Positions 18,461-26,064 of a stretch of 64,000 nucleotides of DNA are shown here, piece after piece; position 1 is the stretch's first letter, and each line of letters opens with the position of its first letter. The DNA comes from Roseibaca calidilacus. GTDB lineage: Bacteria > Pseudomonadota > Alphaproteobacteria > Rhodobacterales > Rhodobacteraceae. The stretch spans positions 2,437,501 through 2,501,500 of the forward strand of contig NZ_FBYC01000004.1 in NCBI RefSeq assembly GCF_001517585.1, in the 5' to 3' direction. A program made the translations under genes and the position numbers. The notes below the pieces were generated by a model that searched no databases, was not told where the DNA came from, and saw only the letters and a list, made by a program, of their open reading frames with translations.

Positions 18461-19330
18461 ATGCATCCCGCCCCGTCGCTGATTATCTTCACCACGCTCT
18501 CTGGCCTTGGCTTTGGGCTGCTGGCATGGCTGGGTTTTGGCCTGACCGCGCCCACGGGCTTTGCCGCGATCGTGTTTTTCGGGCTGGGCTATGGGCTGGC
18601 GGGGATTGGCCTGATCGCCGCCGCCTTCCACCTTGGCCACCCCGAACGCGCGCTTTTGGCATTCACGCAATGGCGGTCAAGCTGGCTGTCGCGAGAGGCG
18701 GTTTTGTCCGCCGCGACGCTGGCGGTGATGGCCCCTCATGCCGCCGCGTCGGCATTCTGGAACACCCCTTTGCCCGTGCTGGGCTGGCTGGGCGGCGCGC
18801 TGTCGCTGGCCACGATCTTGGCCACCGCCATGATCTACGCGCAAATCCGCGCCGTGCCGCGCTGGCACCATTGGTCTACCCCGCCGGTGTTCCTGCTGGC
18901 CGGGCTGGCAGGCGGCGCGCTTTTGGCCGCCAAGCTGACGGTTGCGCTATGGCTAATGCTGGCGCTATCCATCGCCATGGTCGCGCATTGGGTCGCGGGC
19001 GACCGGCGCTTTGCGTCCTCGGGCAGCGATGCGGGCACGGCGACCGGCTTGGGCAAACTGGGCAAGGTGCGCCTGCTGGAGCCCCCCCATTCCGGCCGCA
19101 ACTACCTGCTGCGCGAAATGGTGCATATCGTGGGCCGCAAACACGCGCACAAGCTGCGGCTGATCGCGCTGGGCCTTGGCGCATTGGCCCCGGCGCTGTT
19201 GCTGATGCTGCCTGCCAGCTATGCCGCCGCATTCGCGGCGCTGGGCTTGCATATTGCGGGAATGCTGTCGCAGCGCTGGCTGTTCTTTGCCGAAGCCGAA
19301 CATGTCGTGGGCCTGTATTACGGGCGGTGA
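18461..19330 (+). CDS. soeC: DmsC-like membrane anchor, SoeC-type
   Basis: A 289-residue integral membrane protein with about eight hydrophobic segments (for example LIIFTTLSGLGFGLLAWLGF at the start) and the DmsC-family features HLGHPERA and SWLSREAV. It anchors the sulfite dehydrogenase and should deliver electrons to the quinone pool. One base separates it from the soeB stop. DmsC-type rather than NrfD-type anchors are the characteristic of SoeABC, supporting the operon call. Confidence 0.87.
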   Translation: MHPAPSLIIFTTLSGLGFGLLAWLGFGLTAPTGFAAIVFFGLGYGLAGIGLIAAAFHLGHPERALLAFTQWRSSWLSREAVLSAATLAVMAPHAAASAFWNTPLPVLGWLGGALSLATILATAMIYAQIRAVPRWHHWSTPPVFLLAGLAGGALLAAKLTVALWLMLALSIAMVAHWVAGDRRFASSGSDAGTATGLGKLGKVRLLEPPHSGRNYLLREMVHIVGRKHAHKLRLIALGLGALAPALLLMLPASYAAAFAALGLHIAGMLSQRWLFFAEAEHVVGLYYGR

Positions 19331-19390
19331 CAGCGCGAAAGGGCCGTGTTAACCTTGTTCAAGGTATAAGTGCGCAAGGAGTAATGCGAT

Positions 19391-19828
19391 ATGAGCCTTT
19401 TGAAATCCCTTACCGACATGGTTTTGAACGCGGGTGGCCAAAAGGCCGGTCTGCTGGACTCTGTCATGCAAAACCCCAAGCTGATGGAAGGGGTCATGGG
19501 CCTGCTGTCCAAGGACAGCCCGGTTGGCGGCGTGCAGGGCCTGCTGGCGCAATTCCAGAATGCGGGCTTGGGCGACGCGGTGCAAAGCTGGCTGGGCGAA
19601 GGCCCGAACAAGCCCGTGGCGGGCGCGGATATTGAAAAGGCACTTGGCGGCGATGTGCTGCGACAGCTTGCCGAGAAGGCCAACATGGCCCCGTCAGAAG
19701 CGTCGGACGTGCTGTCACAGGCGCTGCCCGCCATGATCGACAAACTAACCCCGCAAGGTCAAGCGCAGGACATGGATTTCGGGTCGCTGCAATCCATGCT
19801 GGGCGGTTTCCTAAACGGCAAGCTCTGA
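19391..19828 (+). CDS. YidB-family (DUF937) protein
   Basis: A 145-residue protein of the YidB/DUF937 family, with LLAQFQNAGLGDAVQSWLGE followed by GPNKPV and a C-terminal LPAMIDKLTPQG stretch. The predicted structure is all helical and cytoplasmic, without catalytic motifs. An AAGGAG ribosome site lies eight bases before the ATG. The function of the family is not established. It follows soeC at 60 bp but need not belong to the soe operon. Confidence 0.85.
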   Translation: MSLLKSLTDMVLNAGGQKAGLLDSVMQNPKLMEGVMGLLSKDSPVGGVQGLLAQFQNAGLGDAVQSWLGEGPNKPVAGADIEKALGGDVLRQLAEKANMAPSEASDVLSQALPAMIDKLTPQGQAQDMDFGSLQSMLGGFLNGKL

Positions 19829-19902
19829 ACCGATTGACGGTTTTCAGCGCCGGGTGAACCTCGTAAACTCTGGCCTCTACTGGTCAGGGCAAGAGGCGTG
19901 AC

Positions 19903-20313
19903 ATGGCAAAACCGATCATGCAAAGGTTACAGGCGCAAGGCGTGCGCCTGACCGACCAACGCCGGACCATTGCCGCCGTTCTGGAAGACGCCGACGACCA
20001 TCCCGATGTGGAAGAATTGCACGCCCGCGCTAATGCCCGCGATGCGCGCATTTCGCTGGCAACCGTTTACCGCACTGTCAAACTGTTCCAAGAAGCGGGC
20101 ATTCTGGACCGTCTGGAATTTGGTGATGGCCGCGCCCGGTTCGAAGACAGCCAGCGCGCCCACCACGACCACCTGATCGACATGGACACGGGCGAGGTGA
20201 TCGAATTCATCGACCCTGACATAGAAGCGCTGCAAGAAAAGATCGCGCGTCGGCTAGGCTACAGGCTGGAAGGGCACCGCCTGGAATTGCTGGGCCGCAA
20301 GATCAAGGACTAA
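19903..20313 (+). CDS. Fur-family metal-responsive regulator
   Basis: A 136-residue ferric-uptake-regulator family protein. The N-terminal winged helix (RLTDQRRTIAAVLE, SLATVYRTVKLFQEAG) is followed by the metal and dimer region AHHDHLIDMDTGEVIEFIDP. The HHDHLID motif and the C-terminus RRLGYRLEGHRLELLGRK are closest to alphaproteobacterial Fur/Mur (manganese or iron) proteins; the heme-binding HxM arrangement of Irr is not obvious. No C-terminal CxxC zinc site is seen. Its stop overlaps the convergent metal-sensor gene by four bases. Confidence 0.85.
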   Translation: MAKPIMQRLQAQGVRLTDQRRTIAAVLEDADDHPDVEELHARANARDARISLATVYRTVKLFQEAGILDRLEFGDGRARFEDSQRAHHDHLIDMDTGEVIEFIDPDIEALQEKIARRLGYRLEGHRLELLGRKIKD

Positions 20314-20762
20314 TCGCGCGACCTAGCAAAGCGCGCCGTGCGCTCTTCCAGCCGGTCGGCCATGGCGCGCCGTTCGGCGGCATCCATTCCCGACACTCGG
20401 ACCAGCAACGCGCCTTCCAGCCGATCGCCAATCTCCAACAGCCGCATTTGCGCCACGTCCAGCCCGGCGCGGAAGCGGTCAGTGTCAAAACGCTCTGCCC
20501 GCAAGGCATCCAGCAATTCTGCCCGCGCGGCGCGCAATTCGGCATGATCGCGCGCGCCGCGAAACACTTCGTGGCCTTCGCGGTGCATGTCGCGGCGCGC
20601 GTCGTCAGGCAGCGCGCTAATAGCGGCGCGCATCAGGCTGCCATCCGGGCCACCGCGCAGCGCCACGCCACCAATCATGCCAATCAGCAAAAGGTTCAGC
20701 GTGACAGAGACGACCAGCGCCCATGTTTTCCAGCGGCCCGGTGCCTTGGCTGTTTGCGTCAT
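20310..20762 (-). CDS. CnrX/CpxP-like periplasmic metal-sensor protein
   Basis: A 150-residue protein with one N-terminal membrane anchor (WALVVSVTLNLLLIGMIGGV, residues 14-33) and a long helical periplasmic part rich in Arg, Glu and Ala, containing ALPDDARRDMHREGHE and RAELLDALRAE. This fits the periplasmic heavy-metal-sensor/Spy-CpxP fold. It is the last gene of a set with an ECF sigma factor and overlaps the preceding gene by four bases. In CnrYXH systems such a protein relays a metal signal to the anti-sigma factor; the signal here is unknown. Confidence 0.75.
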   Translation of the reverse strand: MTQTAKAPGRWKTWALVVSVTLNLLLIGMIGGVALRGGPDGSLMRAAISALPDDARRDMHREGHEVFRGARDHAELRAARAELLDALRAERFDTDRFRAGLDVAQMRLLEIGDRLEGALLVRVSGMDAAERRAMADRLEERTARFARSRD

Positions 20763-21112
20763 TGCAAGAACCCCATTTCCAGCGGGTCATCCACACCGAC
20801 CAGCGGTGCCGTGACCTGTTCAAACACGCCCAGCGCGCCATCCATCCAGACCGGCGCATCGTAAACCGACAGGGGCATCACCAACCCCAGATAAAGCCCG
20901 GCCAGCGTGGCCCCAACACCGCCCGCAACCGAGGGCATGGCCCAGCCCTGTGCCCAAGCCAACAATTTTGCGCGCCATGTCGGGCCGGCGGCGCTGGCAA
21001 GTTGCGCTTCGGCATCGGCCAGAATGCGGGCGCGCAAGGCATCGGGCAGATCGGCAGACCGCCCGGCTTCGAAAAACAGCGCCAGATCGTCGTCAGATGT
21101 CTTCCGCGTCAT
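20759..21112 (-). CDS. Putative anti-sigma factor with one membrane span
   Basis: A 117-residue protein: a soluble acidic N-terminal part (SDDDLALFFEAGRSADLPDA), a single hydrophobic segment at about residues 58-80 (SVAGGVGATLAGLYLGLVMP) and a short C-terminal part. It overlaps the sigma factor gene by 20 bp and the metal-sensor gene by 4 bp. Size, topology and position suggest the membrane-bound anti-sigma factor, comparable to CnrY, but no zinc-binding HxxxCxxC motif is present. The role is inferred from context. Confidence 0.6.
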   Translation of the reverse strand: MTRKTSDDDLALFFEAGRSADLPDALRARILADAEAQLASAAGPTWRAKLLAWAQGWAMPSVAGGVGATLAGLYLGLVMPLSVYDAPVWMDGALGVFEQVTAPLVGVDDPLEMGFLQ

Positions 21113-21662
21113 ATCCCAACTCCTCTCTTCGGCCGCTCAGCAAAGCGGTCAGTTTGCGTTTGCCGCGCGCGGTCAGGCTTTCGACCGCTTCCACCCCCAC
21201 CATCAATATGGCGGCAATCTCGGGGTTCGACAGCCCCTCTATGTGGCGCAGGATCACCGCTTCGCGCTGCCGGTCCGGCAGTTGTGACAGCGCGGCATCC
21301 AGCGCCTGCGCGCGGGCATCTTGCATCAGGCGGGCATCGGCCCCAGCCGCATCATCGGGCAGGTCGGGCATGTCGGGCACCATCGGCTTGCGGCGGCGCA
21401 AACGGTCGGTGCACAGGTTGCGCGCCACCCGGAACGCCCAAGTCGAGGGTTTGGCATGCCCCGCATCCCATTCCGGCGCGATTCGCCACAGCCGCAACAT
21501 GGTGTCTTGGGTAACGTCCTCGGCCTCGGATCGGTCCCCCAACATGCGGGCGGCAAAGCGCAACAGGCGCGGGGCCAACAGGTCTGTCAGCGCCTGCGCC
21601 GCGCGCAGATCGCCTTGCGCGAACCGCGCCAGCAACTCGGCTTCGTCCTGCTCTGACAGCAC
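21093..21662 (-). CDS. ECF-type RNA polymerase sigma factor
   Basis: A 189-residue extracytoplasmic-function sigma factor. Region 2 is seen in AARMLGDRSEAEDVTQDTML and STWAFRVARNLCTDRLRRRK, region 4 in LPDRQREAVILRHIEGLSNP and the following helix-turn-helix. The start is a GTG at 21662 after GAAGGA. It is the second gene of a four-gene set that also encodes an EF-hand protein, a putative anti-sigma factor and a periplasmic sensor, so it probably controls an envelope metal or stress response including its own operon. Confidence 0.92.
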   Translation of the reverse strand: MLSEQDEAELLARFAQGDLRAAQALTDLLAPRLLRFAARMLGDRSEAEDVTQDTMLRLWRIAPEWDAGHAKPSTWAFRVARNLCTDRLRRRKPMVPDMPDLPDDAAGADARLMQDARAQALDAALSQLPDRQREAVILRHIEGLSNPEIAAILMVGVEAVESLTARGKRKLTALLSGRREELGYDAEDI

Positions 21663-21714
21663 CTGTCATCCTTCCATCGGGCGGGGCACCCTGCCCCACC
21701 CGCATTCACAGCGC

Positions 21715-22182
21715 TCAGTTGCGGCCCCAGCCGCGTTTGCCACGCTTCTCCATACGCTCTGCCATGCGGTCGGTGAAGGCCGCGTATTCCTCGGCATCGA
21801 CCACGCCATCGTCATTCGCATCAACCCGGTCGAACATGCGCTGGCCCATCTCGGCACGGTCGCGCTCGGCGTCGCCGCGCAGGCGGCGCGTCATGTCATC
21901 GCGCAAGGCTGCCATGCCGTCGCGCAACTCGTCTTCGCTTAGCAGACCGTCTTCGCCCGCATGCTCCATCAACTTTGCGCGAATCTGCGGCATCGGGTCG
22001 GCGCGGCGCGCCTCGGCGAAAGCGGAAAGGTCATCCATCGTGATGCCGCCGCTGGCATCGCGGTCAAGGTCTTCGAAGCTGGGCAGAGCGCGCGGTCCCA
22101 TACCGCCAGAGCCATGCGCATAGCCAGCCCCCACGCCAAGGGCAATCGACAGGGCCAAGGCAGAGATCATTGTCTTTTTCAT
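21715..22182 (-). CDS. Secreted EF-hand calcium-binding protein
   Basis: A 155-residue exported protein. MKKTMISALALSIALGVGAG is a Sec signal peptide; the start at 22182 is chosen because GAAGGA lies eight bases ahead, whereas the ATG three codons earlier overlaps that site. Two EF-hand loops are clear, DLDRDASGGITMDDL and DRVDANDDGVVDAEE, and another less perfect one lies near HAGEDGLLSEDEL. It should bind calcium in the periplasm. It is the first gene of the ECF sigma operon, 53 bp before the sigma start, and may be a sensor or an output of that system. Confidence 0.85.
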   Translation of the reverse strand: MKKTMISALALSIALGVGAGYAHGSGGMGPRALPSFEDLDRDASGGITMDDLSAFAEARRADPMPQIRAKLMEHAGEDGLLSEDELRDGMAALRDDMTRRLRGDAERDRAEMGQRMFDRVDANDDGVVDAEEYAAFTDRMAERMEKRGKRGWGRN

Positions 22183-22249
22183 GGTCGGCATCCTTCATGT
22201 TGCGCGGCCCCTCTGGCCGCCTGATACATGTTCAACGCAGGCCGCGCCC

Positions 22250-22255
22250 GGTTCC
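22250..22255 (-). promoter_or_regulatory. Possible ECF -35 element upstream of the EF-hand/sigma operon
   Basis: On the minus strand GGAACC occurs 68 bp ahead of the EF-hand start, followed after 12 bases by CGTTGAAC. GGAAC is the commonest ECF -35 core. The spacing to CGTT is shorter than usual, so this is tentative. Confidence 0.25.
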
Positions 22256-22376
22256 GTCGCGGAAAATTCGGGCAGGCAGCAAGCAGGATCTTGCGACACG
22301 CTGACGCAAATTCGGTATTATGGGTGCATTTTTAAACACAGGGGCGTATGCGTTGCGCGTAAACAGGAGCGCGCGT

Positions 22377-22781
22377 ATGACCCTCTCGCAGATCGACACT
22401 ATCGCAGACGACGAGCGGCCCTTAGGCCAAGCCATGCTGCGCGGCATTCGCTGCAAATGCCCGGCCTGCGGCGCGGCCCCCATGTTGCGCGCCTATCTGA
22501 GCGTGCGTGACACCTGCCCGGCCTGCGGCGAAGACCTAAGTCACCAGCGCGCCGATGACGGCCCCGCCTACCTGACCATGCTGGTCACGCTGAAAACGGT
22601 CGTGCCGCTGATGGTTTATGTCATGTTCAACCACAACATGAACCCGACCTTGCTGTTCGCGCTATCTGCACTGCTGCTTGTGGCTATGACCCTCTTTCTT
22701 CTGCCCCGCTTCAAGGGCATGATCGTGGCGTTCCAATGGGCGAAACGCATGCACGGGTTCGGGGATGACGCAAAGCACTGA
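22377..22781 (+). CDS. DUF983 membrane protein
   Basis: A 134-residue protein of the DUF983 family. Two CPACG zinc-ribbon knuckles (CKCPACGAAPM and DTCPACGED) in the N-terminal half are followed by two transmembrane helices (MLVTLKTVVPLMVYVMF and LLFALSALLLVAMTLFLLP). The ATG at 22377 is preceded by CAGGAG. Function is unknown; in related organisms it lies near cytochrome c oxidase or Nudix genes. It overlaps the following Nudix gene by 17 bp. Confidence 0.88.
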   Translation: MTLSQIDTIADDERPLGQAMLRGIRCKCPACGAAPMLRAYLSVRDTCPACGEDLSHQRADDGPAYLTMLVTLKTVVPLMVYVMFNHNMNPTLLFALSALLLVAMTLFLLPRFKGMIVAFQWAKRMHGFGDDAKH

Positions 22782-23433
22782 CACGACAGTCATCCGTGAC
22801 GCGGCCACCATCATCCTGCTGCGCCAAGGGCCGGACGGCCCTGCGGTGCTGATGGGGCAACGGGGCGCGACTGCGGCCTTTATGCCCGACAAATTCGTCT
22901 TTCCCGGCGGCGCAGTGGATGCCACGGATGCGCTGGTGCCCGTGGCCATGCCAGAGCCATGCCGCACCCGAATGGCCCAAGGCCACGCCAACCCCGACGC
23001 ATTGGCCGCCGCCGCCATCCGCGAGATGTGGGAGGAAACCGGCCTGATGATGGGCCTGCCCGGGGACTGGCCCGATGCGCCCGCTGACTGGGCCGGGTTC
23101 GCCGCGCATGGGTTGCGGCCCGATGCCGGGGGCCTGCGCTTTGTCTTTCGCGCCATCACCCCGCCGGGCCGCCCCCGCCGTTTTGATGCGCGGTTTTTTC
23201 TGGCCGATGCGGGTGCCATCGCAGGCGATCTGGACGATTTTTCGGCCGCGTGTGAAGAGTTGTCGCACCTGCATTGGGTGCCGCTGGCCGAAGCCCGCAA
23301 GCTGAACTTGCCCTTCATTACCGAAGTGGTGCTGGCCGAAGTGCAGGCCATGGCCTTGGGCGAGGATCTATCCGCCACGGTCCCGTTTTTCGACAATTCG
23401 ACCGGCGTGTCGACCTTCCGGCGGATTGCCTGA
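22765..23433 (+). CDS. Nudix hydrolase
   Basis: A 222-residue Nudix hydrolase of the longer CoA-diphosphatase/NUDT19-like type. FPGGAVDATDALV is followed by a long insert and then the catalytic helix AAAIREMWEETGLMMG, so the GxxxxxE part and the REUXEEXGU part are separated by more residues than in MutT, as is typical for this subgroup. The substrate could be a CoA derivative or NADH, not decidable here. It is probably co-translated with the DUF983 gene. Confidence 0.85.
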   Translation: MTQSTDTTVIRDAATIILLRQGPDGPAVLMGQRGATAAFMPDKFVFPGGAVDATDALVPVAMPEPCRTRMAQGHANPDALAAAAIREMWEETGLMMGLPGDWPDAPADWAGFAAHGLRPDAGGLRFVFRAITPPGRPRRFDARFFLADAGAIAGDLDDFSAACEELSHLHWVPLAEARKLNLPFITEVVLAEVQAMALGEDLSATVPFFDNSTGVSTFRRIA

Positions 23434-23445
23434 CCCCGCAAGATG

Positions 23446-23474
23446 AAAAAAGTCCGGGCAAGTTATGCCCGGAC
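23446..23474 (-). terminator. Intrinsic terminator downstream of the OmpR-type regulator
   Basis: A perfect 9-bp stem GTCCGGGCA/TGCCCGGAC with loop of five bases (23452-23474). Only on the minus strand is it followed by six T (23451-23446), so it ends transcripts coming from the response-regulator side, 120 bp after that gene's stop. Confidence 0.85.
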
Positions 23475-23560
23475 AGTCCAACAGGGAGGAACTCTGCGTC
23501 ATAACCCCGACGCAGGAGGGATCTGGAGAACAATCATCCTATTACACTAACATTGCTATC
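23446..23560 (-). ncRNA. Candidate small RNA or structured 3' UTR
   Basis: Between the stop of the response regulator and its terminator lie about 120 bases with structured, C-rich RNA on the minus strand. CCCUCC is followed by a 7-bp hairpin (CTGCGTC/GACGCAG, 23494-23515 on +), then CCUCCC, and then the terminator hairpin with six U. CCUCC motifs can pair with Shine-Dalgarno sequences, as in known C-rich regulatory RNAs of alphaproteobacteria. The 5' end is not defined and no clear promoter is seen, so it could be processed from the mRNA. Confidence 0.35.
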
Positions 23561-23593
23561 GATTCTGGCAACAATAAGACTGTCACGTGACCG

Positions 23594-24280
23594 TCATGAG
23601 GCCAGACGATACCCGCCCGATTCCGTGACCAGAAGCGACGCGTTCGAAGGATCGGGTTCGATTTTTTGCCGCAGCCGGTAGATATGCGTTTCCAGCGTAT
23701 GCGTCGTGACGCCCGCGTTATAGCCCCAAACCTCGTGCAACAGCACATCGCGCGGCACCACGCCTTCAGGTGCGCGATACAGGAATTTCAGGATATTCGT
23801 CTCTTTCTCTGTCAGGCGAATCTTGCGGTCTTTCTCGTCGATCAGCATTTTCTGCGCGGGCTTGAACATATACGGGCCAAGCTGGAACACGGCGTTTTCC
23901 GATTGCTCGTGCTGGCGCAGTTGCGCGCGCAGACGGGCCAGAAGGATCGGCAATTTGAATGGCTTGGTGATGTAGTCATTCGCCCCGGAATCAAGGCCCA
24001 GAATGGTATCGGCGTCCGAATCATGCCCCGTCAGCATGACAACGGGCGATTTGAACCCGGCCTTGCGCATGCGCTTGCACAGCTCGCGCCCATCTGTGTC
24101 GGGCAGGCCCACATCCAGCACCGCAAGGTCAAACTGGCCGGCGCGCACCTGTTCCATCGCGGCAGCGCCATCTGCGGCTTCGAACACGTCGAATTCGTCG
24201 GTCATGACCAGTTGCTCCGCCAGGGCCTCGCGCAGGTCGTCATCGTCATCCACCAAAAGGATACGGTTCAGCTTGGGCAT
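23594..24280 (-). CDS. OmpR-family response regulator
   Basis: A 228-residue two-component regulator. The receiver domain (residues 5-120) has the acidic pocket VDDDDD, phosphoacceptor Asp56 in LAVLDVGLPDTDG, the Thr in MLTGHD and Lys in TKPF. The C-terminal winged helix (about 130-228) has LTEKETNILKFLYRAPEGVV and HTLETHIYRLRQKIEPD, typical of OmpR/PhoB DNA binding. No sensor kinase gene is adjacent. The orphan position and overall pattern are reminiscent of the essential alphaproteobacterial envelope regulator CenR, but I cannot confirm that. Confidence 0.9.
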   Translation of the reverse strand: MPKLNRILLVDDDDDLREALAEQLVMTDEFDVFEAADGAAAMEQVRAGQFDLAVLDVGLPDTDGRELCKRMRKAGFKSPVVMLTGHDSDADTILGLDSGANDYITKPFKLPILLARLRAQLRQHEQSENAVFQLGPYMFKPAQKMLIDEKDRKIRLTEKETNILKFLYRAPEGVVPRDVLLHEVWGYNAGVTTHTLETHIYRLRQKIEPDPSNASLLVTESGGYRLAS

Positions 24281-24443
24281 GGTATCGGTGCTCCATTCGG
24301 GTTGCTTTGATGGATATGTCGGTGCGCGCCCCGCAACTGCAACAAATGCTACAGACCGGTCACGCCCATGTGTCGTATTTGCAGGTTTTGTTTCAATTTC
24401 ACCGCAAGCGGACTAGATGTCTTGAAACGGGAAAGGGGCAGGC

Positions 24444-25526
24444 ATGGCGTTCGGGCTTTCATTGGTGGAACGGATCAACCGCGCGCGGGCGGATTTGCGG
24501 CTTGGTGTGCCGATTGTGCTGTCCGGAGCGCAGGGTCCGGCACTGGTCATGGCAGCGGAAACCGCGACCGCCGACCGGCTGGACGCCTTGCGCGACCCCG
24601 GCCTAGTGCTGGCGATCACCCGCCACAGGGCCGAAACCCTGAAAGCCCGCCCCTATGACGGCGATCTGGCGCGCATCATCGTGCCGCGCGACGGCGGGTT
24701 GGGCTGGTTGCGCGCCATGGCAGACCCCGCTGACGACCTGCGCCACCCGATGAAAGGCCCGTTCCACTGCGCCCGCGACGGCACGGCAGACCTGCACCGG
24801 GCCGCGATTGCGCTGGTGAAAACAGCGCAGCTATTGCCAGCGGCATTGGTGCTGGAAAGCCCGCCCGCCGCGCTGATTGCGGGCAATGATCTGACCGAAC
24901 TGCCCTTTGACCTGTTGGCAGAGGCGCTGGCCCGCGAAAGCCAGCTTGCCCCCGTGGTCAATGCACGTCTGCCCATGGTCGCGTCACAAGCTGGGCGCGT
25001 ACACATCTTCCGCCCACGCGACGGCGGGGAAGAACATTACGCCATCGAAATTGGCCAGCCCGACCGCACGAAACCGGTCTTGGCGCGGCTGCATTCGGCC
25101 TGCTTTACCGGCGATGTGCTGGGCAGCCTGAAATGTGATTGCGGGCCACAGTTGAACGCGGCCTTGGCGCAAATGGGGGCCGAGGGCGCAGGTGTGCTGC
25201 TTTACCTGAATCAGGAAGGGCGGGGCATTGGTCTGGCAAACAAGATGCGCGCCTATTCGCTGCAAGATCAGGGCTTTGACACGGTCGAGGCCAATCACCG
25301 CCTTGGCTTTGAGGATGACGAGCGCGATTTTCGCATCGGTGCCGGGCTGTTGCGGCAGATGGGATTCGGTCAGGTGCGTTTGCTGACCAACAACCCGCGC
25401 AAGGTCGATATGCTAAATGCCCACGGGCTAAAGGTTGTTGACCGCGTGGCCCTGCGAGTGGGCGAAACCGCACAGAACGCGCGCTATCTTGCAACCAAGG
25501 CTGCGAAATCGGGGCATCTGCTGTGA
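24444..25526 (+). CDS. ribA: GTP cyclohydrolase II with degenerate RibB-like N-terminus
   Basis: A 360-residue protein. The C-terminal half (about 165-350) is GTP cyclohydrolase II, the first committed step of riboflavin synthesis: zinc Cys residues in HSACFTGDVLGSLKCDCG, LYLNQEGRGIGLANKMRAYS and LLTNNPRKVDML are intact. The N-terminal 150 residues resemble the DHBP synthase half of RibBA (for example TADLHRAAIALVKTAQLLPA in the place of the HTEAAVDLARLAGL motif), but the acidic catalytic residues are not conserved, so that half is probably not a synthase. A GAAAGGGG ribosome site precedes the ATG. It overlaps the L,D-transpeptidase gene by four bases. Confidence 0.9.
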   Translation: MAFGLSLVERINRARADLRLGVPIVLSGAQGPALVMAAETATADRLDALRDPGLVLAITRHRAETLKARPYDGDLARIIVPRDGGLGWLRAMADPADDLRHPMKGPFHCARDGTADLHRAAIALVKTAQLLPAALVLESPPAALIAGNDLTELPFDLLAEALARESQLAPVVNARLPMVASQAGRVHIFRPRDGGEEHYAIEIGQPDRTKPVLARLHSACFTGDVLGSLKCDCGPQLNAALAQMGAEGAGVLLYLNQEGRGIGLANKMRAYSLQDQGFDTVEANHRLGFEDDERDFRIGAGLLRQMGFGQVRLLTNNPRKVDMLNAHGLKVVDRVALRVGETAQNARYLATKAAKSGHLL

Positions 25527-26035
25527 CGCGTTTTGACATGGTGCTGACCCGGCAAGGGCTGCGCTTTCGGGGCCGCTTGTTCCGCTGCACCATCGGCCGC
25601 GGCGGCATCCGCACAGACAAGCGCGAAGGCGACGGCGCCACGCCCACCGGCACGCACCGAATAGTCGGCATGCTGTATCGGCCCGACCGCATGGCCCGCC
25701 CGACCGATTGGGCCGTGCCCATCGGCCCGCGCGACCTGTGGTCGGACGACCCAAAGCATGAGGATTACAACCTGATGGTCCGCGCGCCCTACCCATTCAG
25801 CCATGAAAAGCTGCGCCGCGCCGATCCGATGTATGATCTTGTTATCCTGACCGGCTGGAACTGGCCGCGCGCCGAGCGCGGGCGCGGCTCTGCGATCTTT
25901 ATCCACCAATGGCGCGGGCAAGGGCGGCCCACGGCGGGCTGTATCGGGCTGGACCGGGGCGATTTACGGCAAATCGCCCGCGGGATTCGCTATGAAACGC
26001 GGCTGATTGTGCCGGATCATCTGGCCAACGGCTAG
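25523..26035 (+). CDS. YkuD-type L,D-transpeptidase domain protein
   Basis: A 170-residue protein of the L,D-transpeptidase (YkuD) family: the core HQWRGQGRPTAGCIGLDRGD has the His and the nucleophilic Cys in TAGCIGL. No signal peptide is present, which is odd for an enzyme that normally crosslinks periplasmic peptidoglycan, although it is the usual form of the short DUF-type members. The start GTG overlaps the ribA stop in GTGA. It may act on an intracellular or exported substrate; this is undecided. Confidence 0.85.
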   Translation: MTRFDMVLTRQGLRFRGRLFRCTIGRGGIRTDKREGDGATPTGTHRIVGMLYRPDRMARPTDWAVPIGPRDLWSDDPKHEDYNLMVRAPYPFSHEKLRRADPMYDLVILTGWNWPRAERGRGSAIFIHQWRGQGRPTAGCIGLDRGDLRQIARGIRYETRLIVPDHLANG

Positions 26036-26064
26036 ACATTGGCCCGCTTAGGTTGCGCGGCGTG

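Noticed and set aside
14705-19330. Formate dehydrogenase as the identity of the three-subunit molybdoenzyme
   Set aside because: The lack of a Tat signal, no selenocysteine or typical FdhA motifs, and a DmsC-type rather than cytochrome b anchor favour SoeABC, although substrate is not proven.
19903-20313. Irr (heme-responsive) identity for the Fur-family protein
   Set aside because: The HHDHLID region and C-terminus fit Fur/Mur better and no heme regulatory motif is seen.
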